From Rhodococcus erythropolis NBRC 15567 (GTDB lineage: Bacteria; Actinomycetota; Actinomycetes; Mycobacteriales; Mycobacteriaceae), in the NCBI RefSeq assembly GCF_001552595.1, contig NZ_BCRM01000003.1:241790-305789 (forward strand): 64,000 nt of DNA, given 5' to 3'. Position 1 is the stretch's first letter, and each line of letters starts with the position of its first letter. The position numbers and the translations under genes were made by a program. Below, one piece after another: positions 54,260 to 63,882 of the stretch. The notes under the pieces were generated by a model that made no database searches, had not been told where the DNA came from, and worked only from the letters and a program-made list of their open reading frames with translations.

Positions 54260-55540
54260 ATGACAGCCACTCCTCCAGCTGGAAATCGTTTGCTGTTTCG
54301 CAATGTCCGTGTTTTCGACGGCACCTCCTCGACCCTTGTTGCCGGGGACGTTCTGATCGACGGCACCACGATCGCCGCGGTGTCGGAGTCGCCTGTCGGG
54401 GATGATCCGAGCCGCGAGACCACTGTCGTGGACGGTGGTAATCGAGTACTCATGCCCGGCATGAGCGATGCCCACGTTCACCTGGTCGGTAACGCGAATT
54501 CATACGTCGACATGGTGACCGGCAGTGAAGCGCACATCGCACTCAACGGCCTCGCTGAAGCAAAGAACATGCTGCACCGCGGGTTCACAGCGGTCCGGGA
54601 CATGGCGGGTGACACAAGCAGCATCAAGTCCGTGATCGATCGAGGCCTGTTCGAGGGGCCGCGCATCTACCCTTCCCAGGCTGCCATCTCCCAAACCAGC
54701 GGACACGGCGACTTCGGGTTTGTCTACGAATGCCCGACCGCGTTGGGAGGCAAGCAGTCTCGCGCCGAAGAAATTGGTTTCATGCGCGTCGCAGATGGCC
54801 CTGACCGGGTACTGGCAGCTGTTCGCGAACAGCTGAAGAAGGGCGCATCTCAGATCAAGATGATGGTCGGCGGCGGCGCTGCGTCGATGTACGACCCGCT
54901 CTACACGGTCCAGTTCACCGATCCCGAGCTTCGTGCAGCAGTGCACGCGGCCACCGACTACGGCACCTACGTCGCCACCCACGTTTACAACGTCACCGGC
55001 ATTCGCCGCGCCATCGAAGCTGGCGTGAAATCCATCGAGCACGGTCATCTCGCTGACGAGGCGACGATCGCTCTGATGGCTGAGAAGGACATCTGGCTTT
55101 CGATGCAGCCCTTCGCGCTGGGCGATCACCACTATCCGGATCCGGGCCGCGCAGAAAAGGATCGCGAAATCTGCACCGGCACTGACGATGTGTACAGCTG
55201 GGCACGCAAGCACGGTGTCAAAACAGCGTGGGGTACGGATCTTTTGCTCGAGCCGCAGCTTGCGCCGCGGCAGAGTGAAATGGCGGCGCGACTCGGTGAT
55301 CACTACAGCAATGCCGAAGCACTTCGGATGCTCACGTCGGGAAATGCCGAACTCTTCCGTCTTGCCGGCGAACGCGATCCGTACCGGCAAGCACCACTCG
55401 GAGTGATCGCCAAGGATGCGTGGGCAGATGTTCTTCTCGTCGACGGCAATCCACTCGAGGATCTGAGCCTGCTCGCCGATCCGGCCAAACATCTCTCCGT
55501 CATTGTCAAAAATGGTCAGGTCGTCAAAAACATACTGTGA
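54260..55540 (+). CDS. Amidohydrolase (imidazolonepropionase/prolidase-like)
   Basis: 426 residues from ATG at 54260. Metal-dependent amidohydrolase: MPGMSDAHVHLVGN (HxH), QIKMMVGGG with Lys, VATHVYNVTGIRRAIEAGVKSIEHGHL (two His), TAWGTDLLLEP (Asp) and the C-terminal GVIAKDAWADVLLVDGNPLEDLSLL. This subgroup includes Xaa-Pro dipeptidases, organophosphate-acid and ochratoxin hydrolases as well as many unknowns. It lacks a signal peptide. Substrate not known. Confidence 0.9.
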   Translation: MTATPPAGNRLLFRNVRVFDGTSSTLVAGDVLIDGTTIAAVSESPVGDDPSRETTVVDGGNRVLMPGMSDAHVHLVGNANSYVDMVTGSEAHIALNGLAEAKNMLHRGFTAVRDMAGDTSSIKSVIDRGLFEGPRIYPSQAAISQTSGHGDFGFVYECPTALGGKQSRAEEIGFMRVADGPDRVLAAVREQLKKGASQIKMMVGGGAASMYDPLYTVQFTDPELRAAVHAATDYGTYVATHVYNVTGIRRAIEAGVKSIEHGHLADEATIALMAEKDIWLSMQPFALGDHHYPDPGRAEKDREICTGTDDVYSWARKHGVKTAWGTDLLLEPQLAPRQSEMAARLGDHYSNAEALRMLTSGNAELFRLAGERDPYRQAPLGVIAKDAWADVLLVDGNPLEDLSLLADPAKHLSVIVKNGQVVKNIL

Positions 55541-55606
55541 CAACGTCTTCATCGCGTTGATCCGTCTGACGTGCAGCCAATTCAAGCTGAACACCTGAGC
55601 GGGTCG

Positions 55607-56380
55607 ATGTGTCCTCGTGCTCCACCGAGTCGGGAGTCCAAGTTGGTTGAAACACGTTTCGAGCGTTGGGAATTACCTGAGGACCGAGTCGAAGGGTCGT
55701 TGGTGTCCACCCGCGGTATCGAGCTCCACGGGCCGTGGGGGCATGTGTTCGGTCCACTCGACATCGACATCGAGGCTGGCGGTGTGACCGTCCTGGCCGC
55801 GCAATCGGGTGCCGCGCGCACAGCCCTGCTGATGGCACTATGCGGACGGATGCGATTGTCGTCCGGGTCATTGACTGTGCTGGGCTACGAGAAACCCTCG
55901 AGAATTCTGGCTGTCTCGGCGATCGCATGTCTGAACGAACTCGACGAAGTTCGCCCATCGGTGACGGTGCGGGACATGGTGACCGAACAGTTGCGATGGA
56001 ATTCACCGTGGTACAAGTTCGTGCCCCGGGTGAGCGAAGATCAAGTAGCAGATATGTGTGCGTACACATTTGGCGGCGTAGACCTCCCCCCGCTCAATGC
56101 CTTCGTCGACGATCTCCCGGAGATCCAACAACTGTTGCTGCGGATCGCCGTCGCGAACACCAAAAGACCACCGCTACTGGTGGTGGGTCGAGTCGACAAG
56201 ATCGCCGACGACGACGAGCGGACAATGTTGTTACGCCGACTGGTCGCATTGGGAGAGCACCAGTCGGTGATCACCGCCGATGTCAACGACCTTCCGCCGG
56301 ACAGCGGCGTCCATGCCGTGGTGAACATGCACGGCCTGCTGGGCGCCGGTGACATCGGCGTCATGACCGAAGGACGGTGA
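55607..56380 (+). CDS. Degenerate ABC-type ATPase paired with YhgE/Pip permease
   Basis: 257 residues from ATG 55607; TTG 55643 with GGGAG upstream is a good alternative. The overall order is that of an ABC ATPase: FGPLDIDIEAGGVTVLAAQS, then GAARTALLMALCGRMRLSSGSLTVLGYE in the Walker A place (Lys replaced by Arg, first Gly by Ala), DDLPEIQQLLLRIAVANTKRPPLLVVGRVDKI where LSGGQ and Walker B should be (no signature, Asp-Glu replaced). It is therefore unlikely to hydrolyse ATP normally. It ends 3 bases before the permease gene, so both form a unit. Confidence 0.72.
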   Translation: MCPRAPPSRESKLVETRFERWELPEDRVEGSLVSTRGIELHGPWGHVFGPLDIDIEAGGVTVLAAQSGAARTALLMALCGRMRLSSGSLTVLGYEKPSRILAVSAIACLNELDEVRPSVTVRDMVTEQLRWNSPWYKFVPRVSEDQVADMCAYTFGGVDLPPLNAFVDDLPEIQQLLLRIAVANTKRPPLLVVGRVDKIADDDERTMLLRRLVALGEHQSVITADVNDLPPDSGVHAVVNMHGLLGAGDIGVMTEGR

Positions 56381-56383
56381 GCG

Positions 56384-58369
56384 ATGCTCGCAGGTATATC
56401 TCTGGGCAGTGATATCAAACGCTACTCCCGCGGCACCCTGCCACGAATCGCGATCGTCACCATCATCTTGTTGCCGTTGCTCTACGGCGCCATGTACTTG
56501 TGGGCTTTCTGGAACCCGTTCGGCGAGGTGAACAAGATCCCCGCAGCGATTGTCAATAACGACTCGGGGCGAACATCGACAGGCCAACAAGTCGATGCCG
56601 GCGATCAGGTCGTCAAATCGCTCATCGCCTCCGGGCAACTTGATTTGGCGGAGGTCTCGGATCAAGAAGCCCAAGCCGGACTCTCGAGCGGCAAGTACTA
56701 TTTCACCATCACCTTGCCGGAGAACTTCAGCGACGCTGTCGAGTCACCCAACGGTGACAACCCCGAGAAGGCCGATCTCACCTTCACCTTCAACGACGCC
56801 AATAATTATCTAGCCACCATCATCGGGCAGGACGCGTCCGAACAGGTCATCAATCAGGTCAACTCGACCATCGGCGCCCAAGGCGTCGGCCAAGTCCTGA
56901 CGGGCCTACAGACCGCCGGTTCGGGCCTGGGCCAGGCTGCCGACGGAGCGAAGACCCTCGCGGCCGGGATCGACACCGCCAAAGGTGGGGCCGATCAACT
57001 GAGCTCCGGTGCAGGCGAACTCGCCACCAACATGGTCACCGCACGCGATGGTTCCGCGCAGCTCGCAGCCGGCGCCGGGCAACTCGCCACAGCCATCGAC
57101 GGCGTCGCCGACCCACTGCTCAACGCCCTCGACTCCACTGCCGTCTCCGACGTCGGTGCGCAAGCTGCGCAACTGCGGCAATCCCTCACCACCCTCGGGG
57201 ATCGCCTCCCCAAGCCGCCGCAGGTTACCGTCTCCCCGGCAATCCAGCGGGTGCTCGACCTTCTCGGACCCAGCACCGATCCGCTCGCACAACAGGCCGT
57301 TGCAGCTCTCACACCTCTCGTGGCAGCACAACCCCAAAGTGACACTGCCGCAATACAAGCGGAGATAGCGCGCCTCAGCGGTGATGCGCGCGCGCTCGAA
57401 TACCAGTTGACGGATCCATCCAGTCCCCTGCAATCCGGACTCGCGCTGCTGCAAAACGGCGGGCTCGCCTCCGACGTCCGGCAACTACGCGACGGCGCCG
57501 ACCAGCTCAGTTCCGGAGCCACGACTTTGAACTCCGGACTGATCCAGTTGACCGACGGCAGCACCCAGCTCGCGAGCGGAGCCGATCAGTTAGCTTCGGG
57601 GATGGTCGAGCTGCAATCAGGCTCAGGCGAACTGGCAGACGCACTCGCACAGGGCGCTGGGCAAGTACCCAGCTGGACCGACGCGCAACGCAACGCTACC
57701 GCGGACACCCTGTCCACCCCAGTCGCACTCAAGCAGGACTACACCAACGAGGCACCCACATTCGGTACCGGATTCGCGCCGTTCTTCCTCTCCTTGGCCC
57801 TGTTCGTCGGCTGCATCATCACCTGGATGCTGCTGACCCCGCTACAATCCCGCGCAACTGTCAGTAACCTCGGCCTCTATCGCACAGTTCTGGCTTCCTA
57901 CTGGCCGGCACTGCTCATCGGCATCCTCCAAGTGATCACGATGTACGCCGTGGTCCACATCGGGGTCGGCCTGGACGTCAAACACGTTCCCGGAACTATC
58001 CTGTTCCTGATGCTGGTCTCGGCGACGTATTTGGCGATGATCCAGATGTTCAATGCTCTCTTCGGCGTCGCAGTCGGCCGAGTGGTGACATTGGCCTTCC
58101 TGATGCTGCAACTGGTCTCCGCCGGCGGCATCTACCCAGTGCCCACGACAGCGACGCCCTTCCAATACATTCATCCGTTCGACCCGATGACATACACCGT
58201 CAATGGCCTCCGGCAACTCATCACCGCCGAACACGTCGACTCTCGACTCTGGACAGCAATCGCCGTCCTGACCGGCATTCTGCTCGTCTCGATGACTATC
58301 AGCGCACTCTCCGTGCGCCGCAACCGGCGTTACACCATGGAACGCCTGTACCCGTCCATCGAGGTGTAA
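56384..58369 (+). CDS. YhgE/Pip-domain membrane protein (phage-receptor/exporter type)
   Basis: 661 residues. One N-terminal helix (IAIVTIILLPLLYGAMYLWAFWNP), a long outside domain to about 440 with heptad-like repeats of the kind QLSSGAGELATN, QLAAGAGQLATA, QLSSGATTLNSG and QLASGADQLASG, then five or six C-terminal helices (FFLSLALFVGCIITWMLL to LTGILLVSMTISALSV). The YhgE/Pip family includes the Lactococcus phage-infection protein and ABC-2-like exporters such as type VII accessory EsaA. It sits after the ATPase-like gene and before glutamate decarboxylase. Confidence 0.88.
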   Translation: MLAGISLGSDIKRYSRGTLPRIAIVTIILLPLLYGAMYLWAFWNPFGEVNKIPAAIVNNDSGRTSTGQQVDAGDQVVKSLIASGQLDLAEVSDQEAQAGLSSGKYYFTITLPENFSDAVESPNGDNPEKADLTFTFNDANNYLATIIGQDASEQVINQVNSTIGAQGVGQVLTGLQTAGSGLGQAADGAKTLAAGIDTAKGGADQLSSGAGELATNMVTARDGSAQLAAGAGQLATAIDGVADPLLNALDSTAVSDVGAQAAQLRQSLTTLGDRLPKPPQVTVSPAIQRVLDLLGPSTDPLAQQAVAALTPLVAAQPQSDTAAIQAEIARLSGDARALEYQLTDPSSPLQSGLALLQNGGLASDVRQLRDGADQLSSGATTLNSGLIQLTDGSTQLASGADQLASGMVELQSGSGELADALAQGAGQVPSWTDAQRNATADTLSTPVALKQDYTNEAPTFGTGFAPFFLSLALFVGCIITWMLLTPLQSRATVSNLGLYRTVLASYWPALLIGILQVITMYAVVHIGVGLDVKHVPGTILFLMLVSATYLAMIQMFNALFGVAVGRVVTLAFLMLQLVSAGGIYPVPTTATPFQYIHPFDPMTYTVNGLRQLITAEHVDSRLWTAIAVLTGILLVSMTISALSVRRNRRYTMERLYPSIEV

Positions 58370-58459
58370 AGCACTGCACAGCAACATCTTCACAGTCGAC
58401 CACATTTGAATCACCGTCCAAGTCGTACCCCGCACGCTCGCATACTGGAGGAGAAAAAA

Positions 58460-59839
58460 ATGTCAGACAGCTTCGCAGCTCCCACCGAAACCCTCGCACC
58501 GGCGTACACAGGACGGCTCGGCACCGATCCGATTCCAGCTCTGAAAATGCCCAAGGCCGAGTCGGATCCCGAAGCGGCGTACCGATTCATCCACGACGAA
58601 CTGATGCTCGACGGCAGTTCCCGACTGAACCTGGCAACCTTCGTCACCACTTGGATGGATCCTCAGGCAGACAAGCTGATGGCCGAGACATTCGACAAGA
58701 ACATGATCGACAAAGACGAGTATCCCGCGACAGCGGAGATCGAAACTCGTTGCGTCAACATGGTTGCCGACCTCTTCCACGCAGAAGGGCTGACCTCCGA
58801 CCCTGCGTCCGCAACGGGGGTCTCAACGGTAGGGTCCTCCGAAGCTGTGATGCTCGGCGGCCTCGCACTCAAATGGCGCTGGCGCCAGCGCCGCGAACAA
58901 GAAGGTAAAGACACCACGAAGCCCAATCTCATCCTCGGCAGCAACGTCCAGGTCGTCTGGGAAAAGTTCTGCCGCTACTTCGACGTCGAACCAAAATACC
59001 TCCCCATGGAAAGGGGCCGCTACGTCATCACTCCCGAACAGGTCCGTGACGCCGTCGACGAGAACACCATCGGCGTGGTCGCCATCCTGGGCACTACATT
59101 CACCGGCGAGCTCGAACCCGTCGCCGAGATCGCCGAAGCCCTCGACGAGATCGCCTCAAACGGTGGTCCCGACGTCCCCCTCCACGTCGACGCTGCCAGT
59201 GGAGGTTTCGTCGTCCCGTTCCTGCACCCCGAGCTGATGTGGGACTTCAAGGTTCCGCGTGTGGTCTCGATCAACGTCAGTGGCCACAAGTACGGCATGA
59301 CATATCCTGGCATCGGTTTCGTCGTCTGGCGCTCGAAAGAACACCTACCGGAAGACTTGGTGTTCCGGGTCAACTATCTCGGCGGCGACATGCCGACCTT
59401 CACCCTCAACTTCTCTCGATCTGGCAACCAGGTCGTCGGGCAGTACTACAACTTCATCCGCCTCGGCGTCGCCGGATACACCCAGATCATGGAATCGCTG
59501 CGCGACACCGCGCTTATGCTTTCCGCCGCAATCTCCAAGATCGACAACATGGCGATCATCACCGACGGCACCGCTATACCGGTCTTGTCCTTCGAAGTCG
59601 TCGACGACCCAGGCTTCACTGTCTTCGACATCTCCCACGAACTCCGGGCACGCGGATTCCAAGTGCCCGCGTACACCATGCCCGCCGACGCCGAAGATGT
59701 CGCCGTCCTGCGGATCGTGCTACGAGAAGGTTTCAGCCAAGATCTCGCGTACAAACTCGCCACCGCCCTCAACGAAGTCGTCGAGCAACTTCGTAAGAGC
59801 AACGCCGATCGACCCCAAAGGACTGCTTTCGCCCACTAA
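58460..59839 (+). CDS. gadB: Glutamate decarboxylase
   Basis: 459 residues from ATG at 58460 with GGAGGAG upstream. PLP enzyme of group II: TGVSTVGSSEAVMLGGLALKWRWR, PLHVDAASGGFVVPFLHP with the PLP-binding Asp, and INVSGHKYGMTYPGIGFVVWR with the Schiff-base Lys. It turns glutamate into GABA and CO2, consuming a proton; it serves acid tolerance or GABA-shunt use. No glutamate/GABA antiporter lies nearby. It follows the Pip gene by 90 bases. Confidence 0.95.
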   Translation: MSDSFAAPTETLAPAYTGRLGTDPIPALKMPKAESDPEAAYRFIHDELMLDGSSRLNLATFVTTWMDPQADKLMAETFDKNMIDKDEYPATAEIETRCVNMVADLFHAEGLTSDPASATGVSTVGSSEAVMLGGLALKWRWRQRREQEGKDTTKPNLILGSNVQVVWEKFCRYFDVEPKYLPMERGRYVITPEQVRDAVDENTIGVVAILGTTFTGELEPVAEIAEALDEIASNGGPDVPLHVDAASGGFVVPFLHPELMWDFKVPRVVSINVSGHKYGMTYPGIGFVVWRSKEHLPEDLVFRVNYLGGDMPTFTLNFSRSGNQVVGQYYNFIRLGVAGYTQIMESLRDTALMLSAAISKIDNMAIITDGTAIPVLSFEVVDDPGFTVFDISHELRARGFQVPAYTMPADAEDVAVLRIVLREGFSQDLAYKLATALNEVVEQLRKSNADRPQRTAFAH

Positions 59840-59843
59840 CTGC

Positions 59844-59880
59844 TGTTGAGGGGCAGCCTCAGAACCGCTTCCCCTCAACA
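59844..59880 (+). terminator. Terminator after gadB
   Basis: TGTTGAGGGG (59844-59853) pairs perfectly with CCCCTCAACA (59871-59880), 17-base loop, 5 bases past the stop codon. Confidence 0.75.
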
Positions 59881-60131
59881 AGCTTCTAATTCTGGACGAC
59901 CAGCTGCACCAACGAACACTTTGCAACAGGCAAAGATCGACTCCGCCTGCTAGCCCGGTCAGTGCACGCCGTTCGTACGGATCGACCGGAACCACGGTGC
60001 GTGTGCGCTCACCGCGAAGAACGCACTGCGGCAGATGTGCATGTCAAACGTACGTCTGGCAGTTTCGACTGACTGAAAGTCGACCGATTCGTACAAGTCG
60101 AGAGCAACCGCTATCAAGCACCATCGATCAC

Positions 60132-60980
60132 ATGCTCACCTTCATCGTCAGATACGGGTACGTCCCGTTCATGCTCTTGGGAATCAACGGAGCCGCAATC
60201 GCGCTGGCGGCATCCGGCGCGCCGAAATGGTCACTGGTGGCATTGATTCTCTTCGCAGTGGTCTGCTCTTTCGCGGCCGAACGGGCGCTTCCCTACGAAT
60301 CCGCGTGGAATGCCCCGGGACCGGACAGGTTTCGCGACGCTGTCCATGCGTTTGTCAACGAATCCCTCATCTTGGTCAGCGTCGCGGTCATCCCGTTGAT
60401 GGCCGCAGTGATTCCGTTCGACGGGCTGTGGCCGAGCGGTCTTCCGTTTGTCCTTCAGGTCGTCTTCGCAGTGTTGGTTGCCGATTTCGGCATCACCGTG
60501 GTGCATTTGATCAGCCACAAGGTTGGATGGTTGTGGCGTTTCCACGCGGTTCATCACAGCCTCGAACGGTTCTACGGTATGAACGGACTGATGAAGCACC
60601 CCGTGCATCAGACTTTCGAAACCGCCGGCGGCGTCCTGCCACTGATCCTCCTCGGGATGCCCGTTCCAGTTGCCTCGGCGCTCGCGGTTTGTGTCGCTGT
60701 CCAACTCCTGCTTCAGCATTCGAATGCCGATTACCGCATCGGCCCCCTGCGTCCGATACTCGCCCTCAACGCCGGCCACCGATTCCATCACCTGAAGTGG
60801 GCTGGAATCGGTGACGTCAACTTCGGCTTGTTCACTCTGATCTGGGATCACCTGTTCCGCACTTATTCTTTCGATCCGGAAAAGCGCTTCAGCAGTGACG
60901 ATCTCGGAATGGCGGCCAAGCCCGACTACCCGGACGACTACATCGGCCAGTTGACCGAACCGTTCCGGAGACAGAACTGA
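60132..60980 (+). CDS. Sterol desaturase / fatty acid hydroxylase family membrane protein
   Basis: 282 residues from ATG at 60132. Four or so membrane segments, then the di-iron histidine clusters HLISHK, FHAVHHSLER and, later, NAGHRFHHLKW with QHSNADYRIG between, matching the HX3H, HX2HH and HX2HH scheme. Members hydroxylate or desaturate sterols, carotenoids or fatty acids. A role on sterols is possible beside this gene content but not shown. It converges on the FtsX-type gene. Confidence 0.85.
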   Translation: MLTFIVRYGYVPFMLLGINGAAIALAASGAPKWSLVALILFAVVCSFAAERALPYESAWNAPGPDRFRDAVHAFVNESLILVSVAVIPLMAAVIPFDGLWPSGLPFVLQVVFAVLVADFGITVVHLISHKVGWLWRFHAVHHSLERFYGMNGLMKHPVHQTFETAGGVLPLILLGMPVPVASALAVCVAVQLLLQHSNADYRIGPLRPILALNAGHRFHHLKWAGIGDVNFGLFTLIWDHLFRTYSFDPEKRFSSDDLGMAAKPDYPDDYIGQLTEPFRRQN

Positions 60981-60998
60981 GGGACGATCGGTGGAGAT

Positions 60999-62306
60999 TC
61001 AGCCCGCGAGTACCCGTCGCATGACGGGCTTGGCTGCAAACGCACTGGCCAACACCAACGCGATCCCCACAGCCAGGGTGACACCCAACTGAACCAGCGC
61101 CATCGGAGTGGTCAATACGGCTGCCCCTGCCAGCGGGAAGAGGAACAGCAGTGCAGCGCCGGCGCCGGCCAGTGCCATCACCACCACGGGAGTGCGAACG
61201 TGCCTCATGCGGGCGCTGTCCATCACCTCGACAGGTGTGCCGGCCAAAGTCAGACTCCGATACAGCTCACGGTTGTCGAGGATCCCGGATACCTGGGTGA
61301 GCGCAGACGAGATGGCAGCCAACGTGAATGTTGCTCCGAGAGTGAACAACACCCCGGTTCTCATGTCCGCGAACAGGAACTCCTGCCCTGGCTGCAAATC
61401 CTGCCCCTCCCCGTTGCCTATCGCGGCGAGGAGAGATGTGCCTGCGGCAACGAAGCTGGCCATCGTCACACCGCTGACCGTGCGCCACACAGCCTTCGGA
61501 TTATCCAGGACCCGACGCGCCGCAATCAGCGAAGCACCGTCTTTGGCGCATTTGAGCATGATCCGTCCAAGCAGCGAAATGACGAACGGACCGACCAACG
61601 CAACAACGCCGAAGCAGAGACCAAGGCCCACCAGGATTGCCGCGATGCTTGCCGCGGAGCCCCCGAATGCACTCCATCCCACAAGAACCCCCACCCCAGC
61701 CACAGCGAAGATCATCTTCGGTGCGGCGCTGGGATTGCCCGCCGTGACGCCCAACGGGCTCACGAACACCTGGCGCATCCCGAGCATCGACGTCAAAGCA
61801 GCCAGGATGGTCATTCCGAATACGATGCCCACCAGCGGAAGTGCGCCTACCCAAAGCTCACTCCACTCGAATGTCCGACCTTGAAATCTCAAGAGAGCTA
61901 CGAGCGGCAACGCGAGGAGGTATCCCACCACACCGATCAACGCACCGGCCAAGCCCTGGATACCCGATTCCGCAGCGCACAGCGCAACGATCTGGCGAGG
62001 GGTGGATCCGATGAGTCGCAGCGAGGCAAGTCGTTCGTCGCGACGGCGCGCGCCCAAGCGGGCCGCCGCCAGACCGAGAGTGACGGCTGGAACGATCATC
62101 AACACCGAAGCAACCCCTGCGAGCGCTAGGTACGCCTCGGCTTCGGGTTCGCTCGATCTGCCCGCGAATGCACCGTAGCCGCCGAGCACCGTCAGCAACA
62201 ACGTCGTCGAGGCGGCAAATGCGGACACTGGGAGCGCGAAGGTACTCAAGGCCTTTCGCCCTTCACCTCGCACCGTCATCAATGCAACGCGCGCTGTGGC
62301 CTTCAT
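60999..62306 (-). CDS. ABC transporter permease (FtsX/MacB-like)
   Basis: 435 residues. Two FtsX-like modules, each with helix blocks: LGLAAARLGARRRDERLASLRLIGSTPRQI (module 1 cytosolic motif) and LDNRELYRSLTLAGTPVEVMDSARMRHV (module 2). About eight to ten helices. Likely exports a peptide or lipid with the ATPase whose stop overlaps the start here by 4 bases (62303-62306). Confidence 0.88.
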   Translation of the reverse strand: MKATARVALMTVRGEGRKALSTFALPVSAFAASTTLLLTVLGGYGAFAGRSSEPEAEAYLALAGVASVLMIVPAVTLGLAAARLGARRRDERLASLRLIGSTPRQIVALCAAESGIQGLAGALIGVVGYLLALPLVALLRFQGRTFEWSELWVGALPLVGIVFGMTILAALTSMLGMRQVFVSPLGVTAGNPSAAPKMIFAVAGVGVLVGWSAFGGSAASIAAILVGLGLCFGVVALVGPFVISLLGRIMLKCAKDGASLIAARRVLDNPKAVWRTVSGVTMASFVAAGTSLLAAIGNGEGQDLQPGQEFLFADMRTGVLFTLGATFTLAAISSALTQVSGILDNRELYRSLTLAGTPVEVMDSARMRHVRTPVVVMALAGAGAALLFLFPLAGAAVLTTPMALVQLGVTLAVGIALVLASAFAAKPVMRRVLAG

Positions 62307-62995
62307 GCCGCCACCTGTGTCCCGACGAGCGAACCGGCCTGCATCATCATCGTGCGATCACACCACCGAGCGACTTCGGCATCGTGAGTGACGACGACCA
62401 ACGCAGAACCGATCTGTTGAGCCGAATCACGCAACACCCTCATCACTTCCCAACTCGTCTGCGCGTCGAGGGCACCGGTCGGCTCGTCCGCGAAGAGAAC
62501 GGCGGGTTTGGTCACCAACGCTCGCGCAATCGCGACACGTTGCGACTGCCCACCCGACATCTGACCCGGGCGACGATCCTGCAACCCGTCCAGCCCCAAG
62601 GGCGCGAAGAAGCCGTGCGCCGTCCGCTTGGCTTCTGCGATGGACAACCCGTTGAGTACCAAGGGCAAAGCGACGTTCTCGATCGCCGGAAGCTCCGGCA
62701 ACAGTTGGCCCGATTGAAAAACGAACCCGTACGACTCCCGTCGGAGCCGGCTGCGGTCGTTCTCACCGAGGTTCTCGATATGCCGGCCGCTCAGCAAGAT
62801 TGCTCCCGAGTCGGGCTTGACGATTCCTGACATGCAATGCAGCAGTGTCGACTTCCCCGATCCTGAAGGACCCATGATGGCCGTAGCAGTACCGGCGCGC
62901 ACTTCCAGCGATACACCTCGGAGCACCGGAACTTCGCCGTACGACTTGCCCAGCGCGTGGACCGACAGGACTGCGGGTGCTTGTGCGTTGTTCAT
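62303..62995 (-). CDS. ABC transporter ATP-binding protein (LolD/MacB-like)
   Basis: 230 residues from ATG at 62995. All ATPase motifs are intact: [17 protein letters not shown] (Walker A), [20 protein letters not shown] (Q-loop), [15 protein letters not shown] (signature), [13 protein letters not shown] (Walker B) and [15 protein letters not shown] (H-loop). Couples to the permease gene by a 4-base overlap. Probably regulated by the divergent AraC gene. Confidence 0.93.
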   Translation of the reverse strand: MNNAQAPAVLSVHALGKSYGEVPVLRGVSLEVRAGTATAIMGPSGSGKSTLLHCMSGIVKPDSGAILLSGRHIENLGENDRSRLRRESYGFVFQSGQLLPELPAIENVALPLVLNGLSIAEAKRTAHGFFAPLGLDGLQDRRPGQMSGGQSQRVAIARALVTKPAVLFADEPTGALDAQTSWEVMRVLRDSAQQIGSALVVVTHDAEVARWCDRTMMMQAGSLVGTQVAA

Positions 62996-63110
62996 GATTC
63001 CACCTTCTCGTGAACCCTTCGCGAACACATCGGCCCAGCGCACGATCTTCGGACTGAGCTCGGTCCTACCGGAGGATGACCGGACCCCGAGCTCTGTCAG
63101 GGTCGTCACT

Positions 63111-63872
63111 ATGATTTCCGACATGACCTGGTCCGGCGCCGTCCACATGCAGCCCGGAATTCTCATGTTCACCGGCGCAGTGGGATCCGCGCACATGCAT
63201 TCGCACGCCGCTGTTCAGATCATGATCATCGACGACGGGGACGTCACGGTCACGGACGGGGACGGCCACAGTGAAGTCGTGCGGTCCGTGGTCATTCCAT
63301 CCGGGGCGGTCCACGCGTTGTCCGCCTCCGAGGATGCGCGGGGACGGGCGATCTACATTGACTCCACCACCGGGATGGGTCTGCGCATCAGGCCACCGGA
63401 GCCGGGCCGCGGTGGTGTGGCCGACTGGTCGGACCGTGGGCAGACCGCAGTAGCGATGACGGACCGCGGCGCTGATTCGGATCTGGAATACGCAGCGAGG
63501 CTGATCGATTCACTATCCGAACGCGAAAAGGCGTCGAACTTAGGCGCTCTTCACCCGGCCCTCGAGCATGCCCTGACGCTACTTCCCGAGAGAATCTCGG
63601 GGCAGGTCACACTGACGGACATCGCCGCCCTGGTCTCCATCTCGCCCGGACGGCTGGGAAGAATCTTCAACGATCAACTGCAGATGAACTTTTCGACCTA
63701 CATCCGCTGGTTACGGTTACGACGTGCCATGGAAGTGATGAGCAGTGGCGCAACCCTGACAACCAGTGCACACGAGGCCGGTTTCACCGACAGCGCCCAT
63801 CTCAACCGTATCTGCCACAGTATGTTCGGGCTCACGCCCAGCGCCGCGACCGGCGGCCTCACCTGGAATTGA
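63111..63872 (+). CDS. AraC-family transcriptional regulator
   Basis: 253 residues from ATG at 63111 (63123 possible). An N-terminal cupin-like sensor (about 15-95: SAHMHSHAAVQIMIIDDGDVTV; VVIPSGAVHALSA) precedes a C-terminal double helix-turn-helix (about 155-245): LTDIAALVSISPGRLGRIFNDQLQMNFSTYIRWLRLRRAMEVM and AHEAGFTDSAHLNRICHSMFGLTPSA. Divergent from the ABC genes with 115 bases between, so likely their regulator; ligand unknown. Confidence 0.92.
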   Translation: MISDMTWSGAVHMQPGILMFTGAVGSAHMHSHAAVQIMIIDDGDVTVTDGDGHSEVVRSVVIPSGAVHALSASEDARGRAIYIDSTTGMGLRIRPPEPGRGGVADWSDRGQTAVAMTDRGADSDLEYAARLIDSLSEREKASNLGALHPALEHALTLLPERISGQVTLTDIAALVSISPGRLGRIFNDQLQMNFSTYIRWLRLRRAMEVMSSGATLTTSAHEAGFTDSAHLNRICHSMFGLTPSAATGGLTWN

Positions 63873-63882
63873 CGCTGCCCCT

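Noticed and set aside
53332..54462. Long minus-strand frame overlapping the membrane protein and the amidohydrolase start
   Set aside because: No domain and Arg-rich composition; the 53448-54146 frame has six clear helices.
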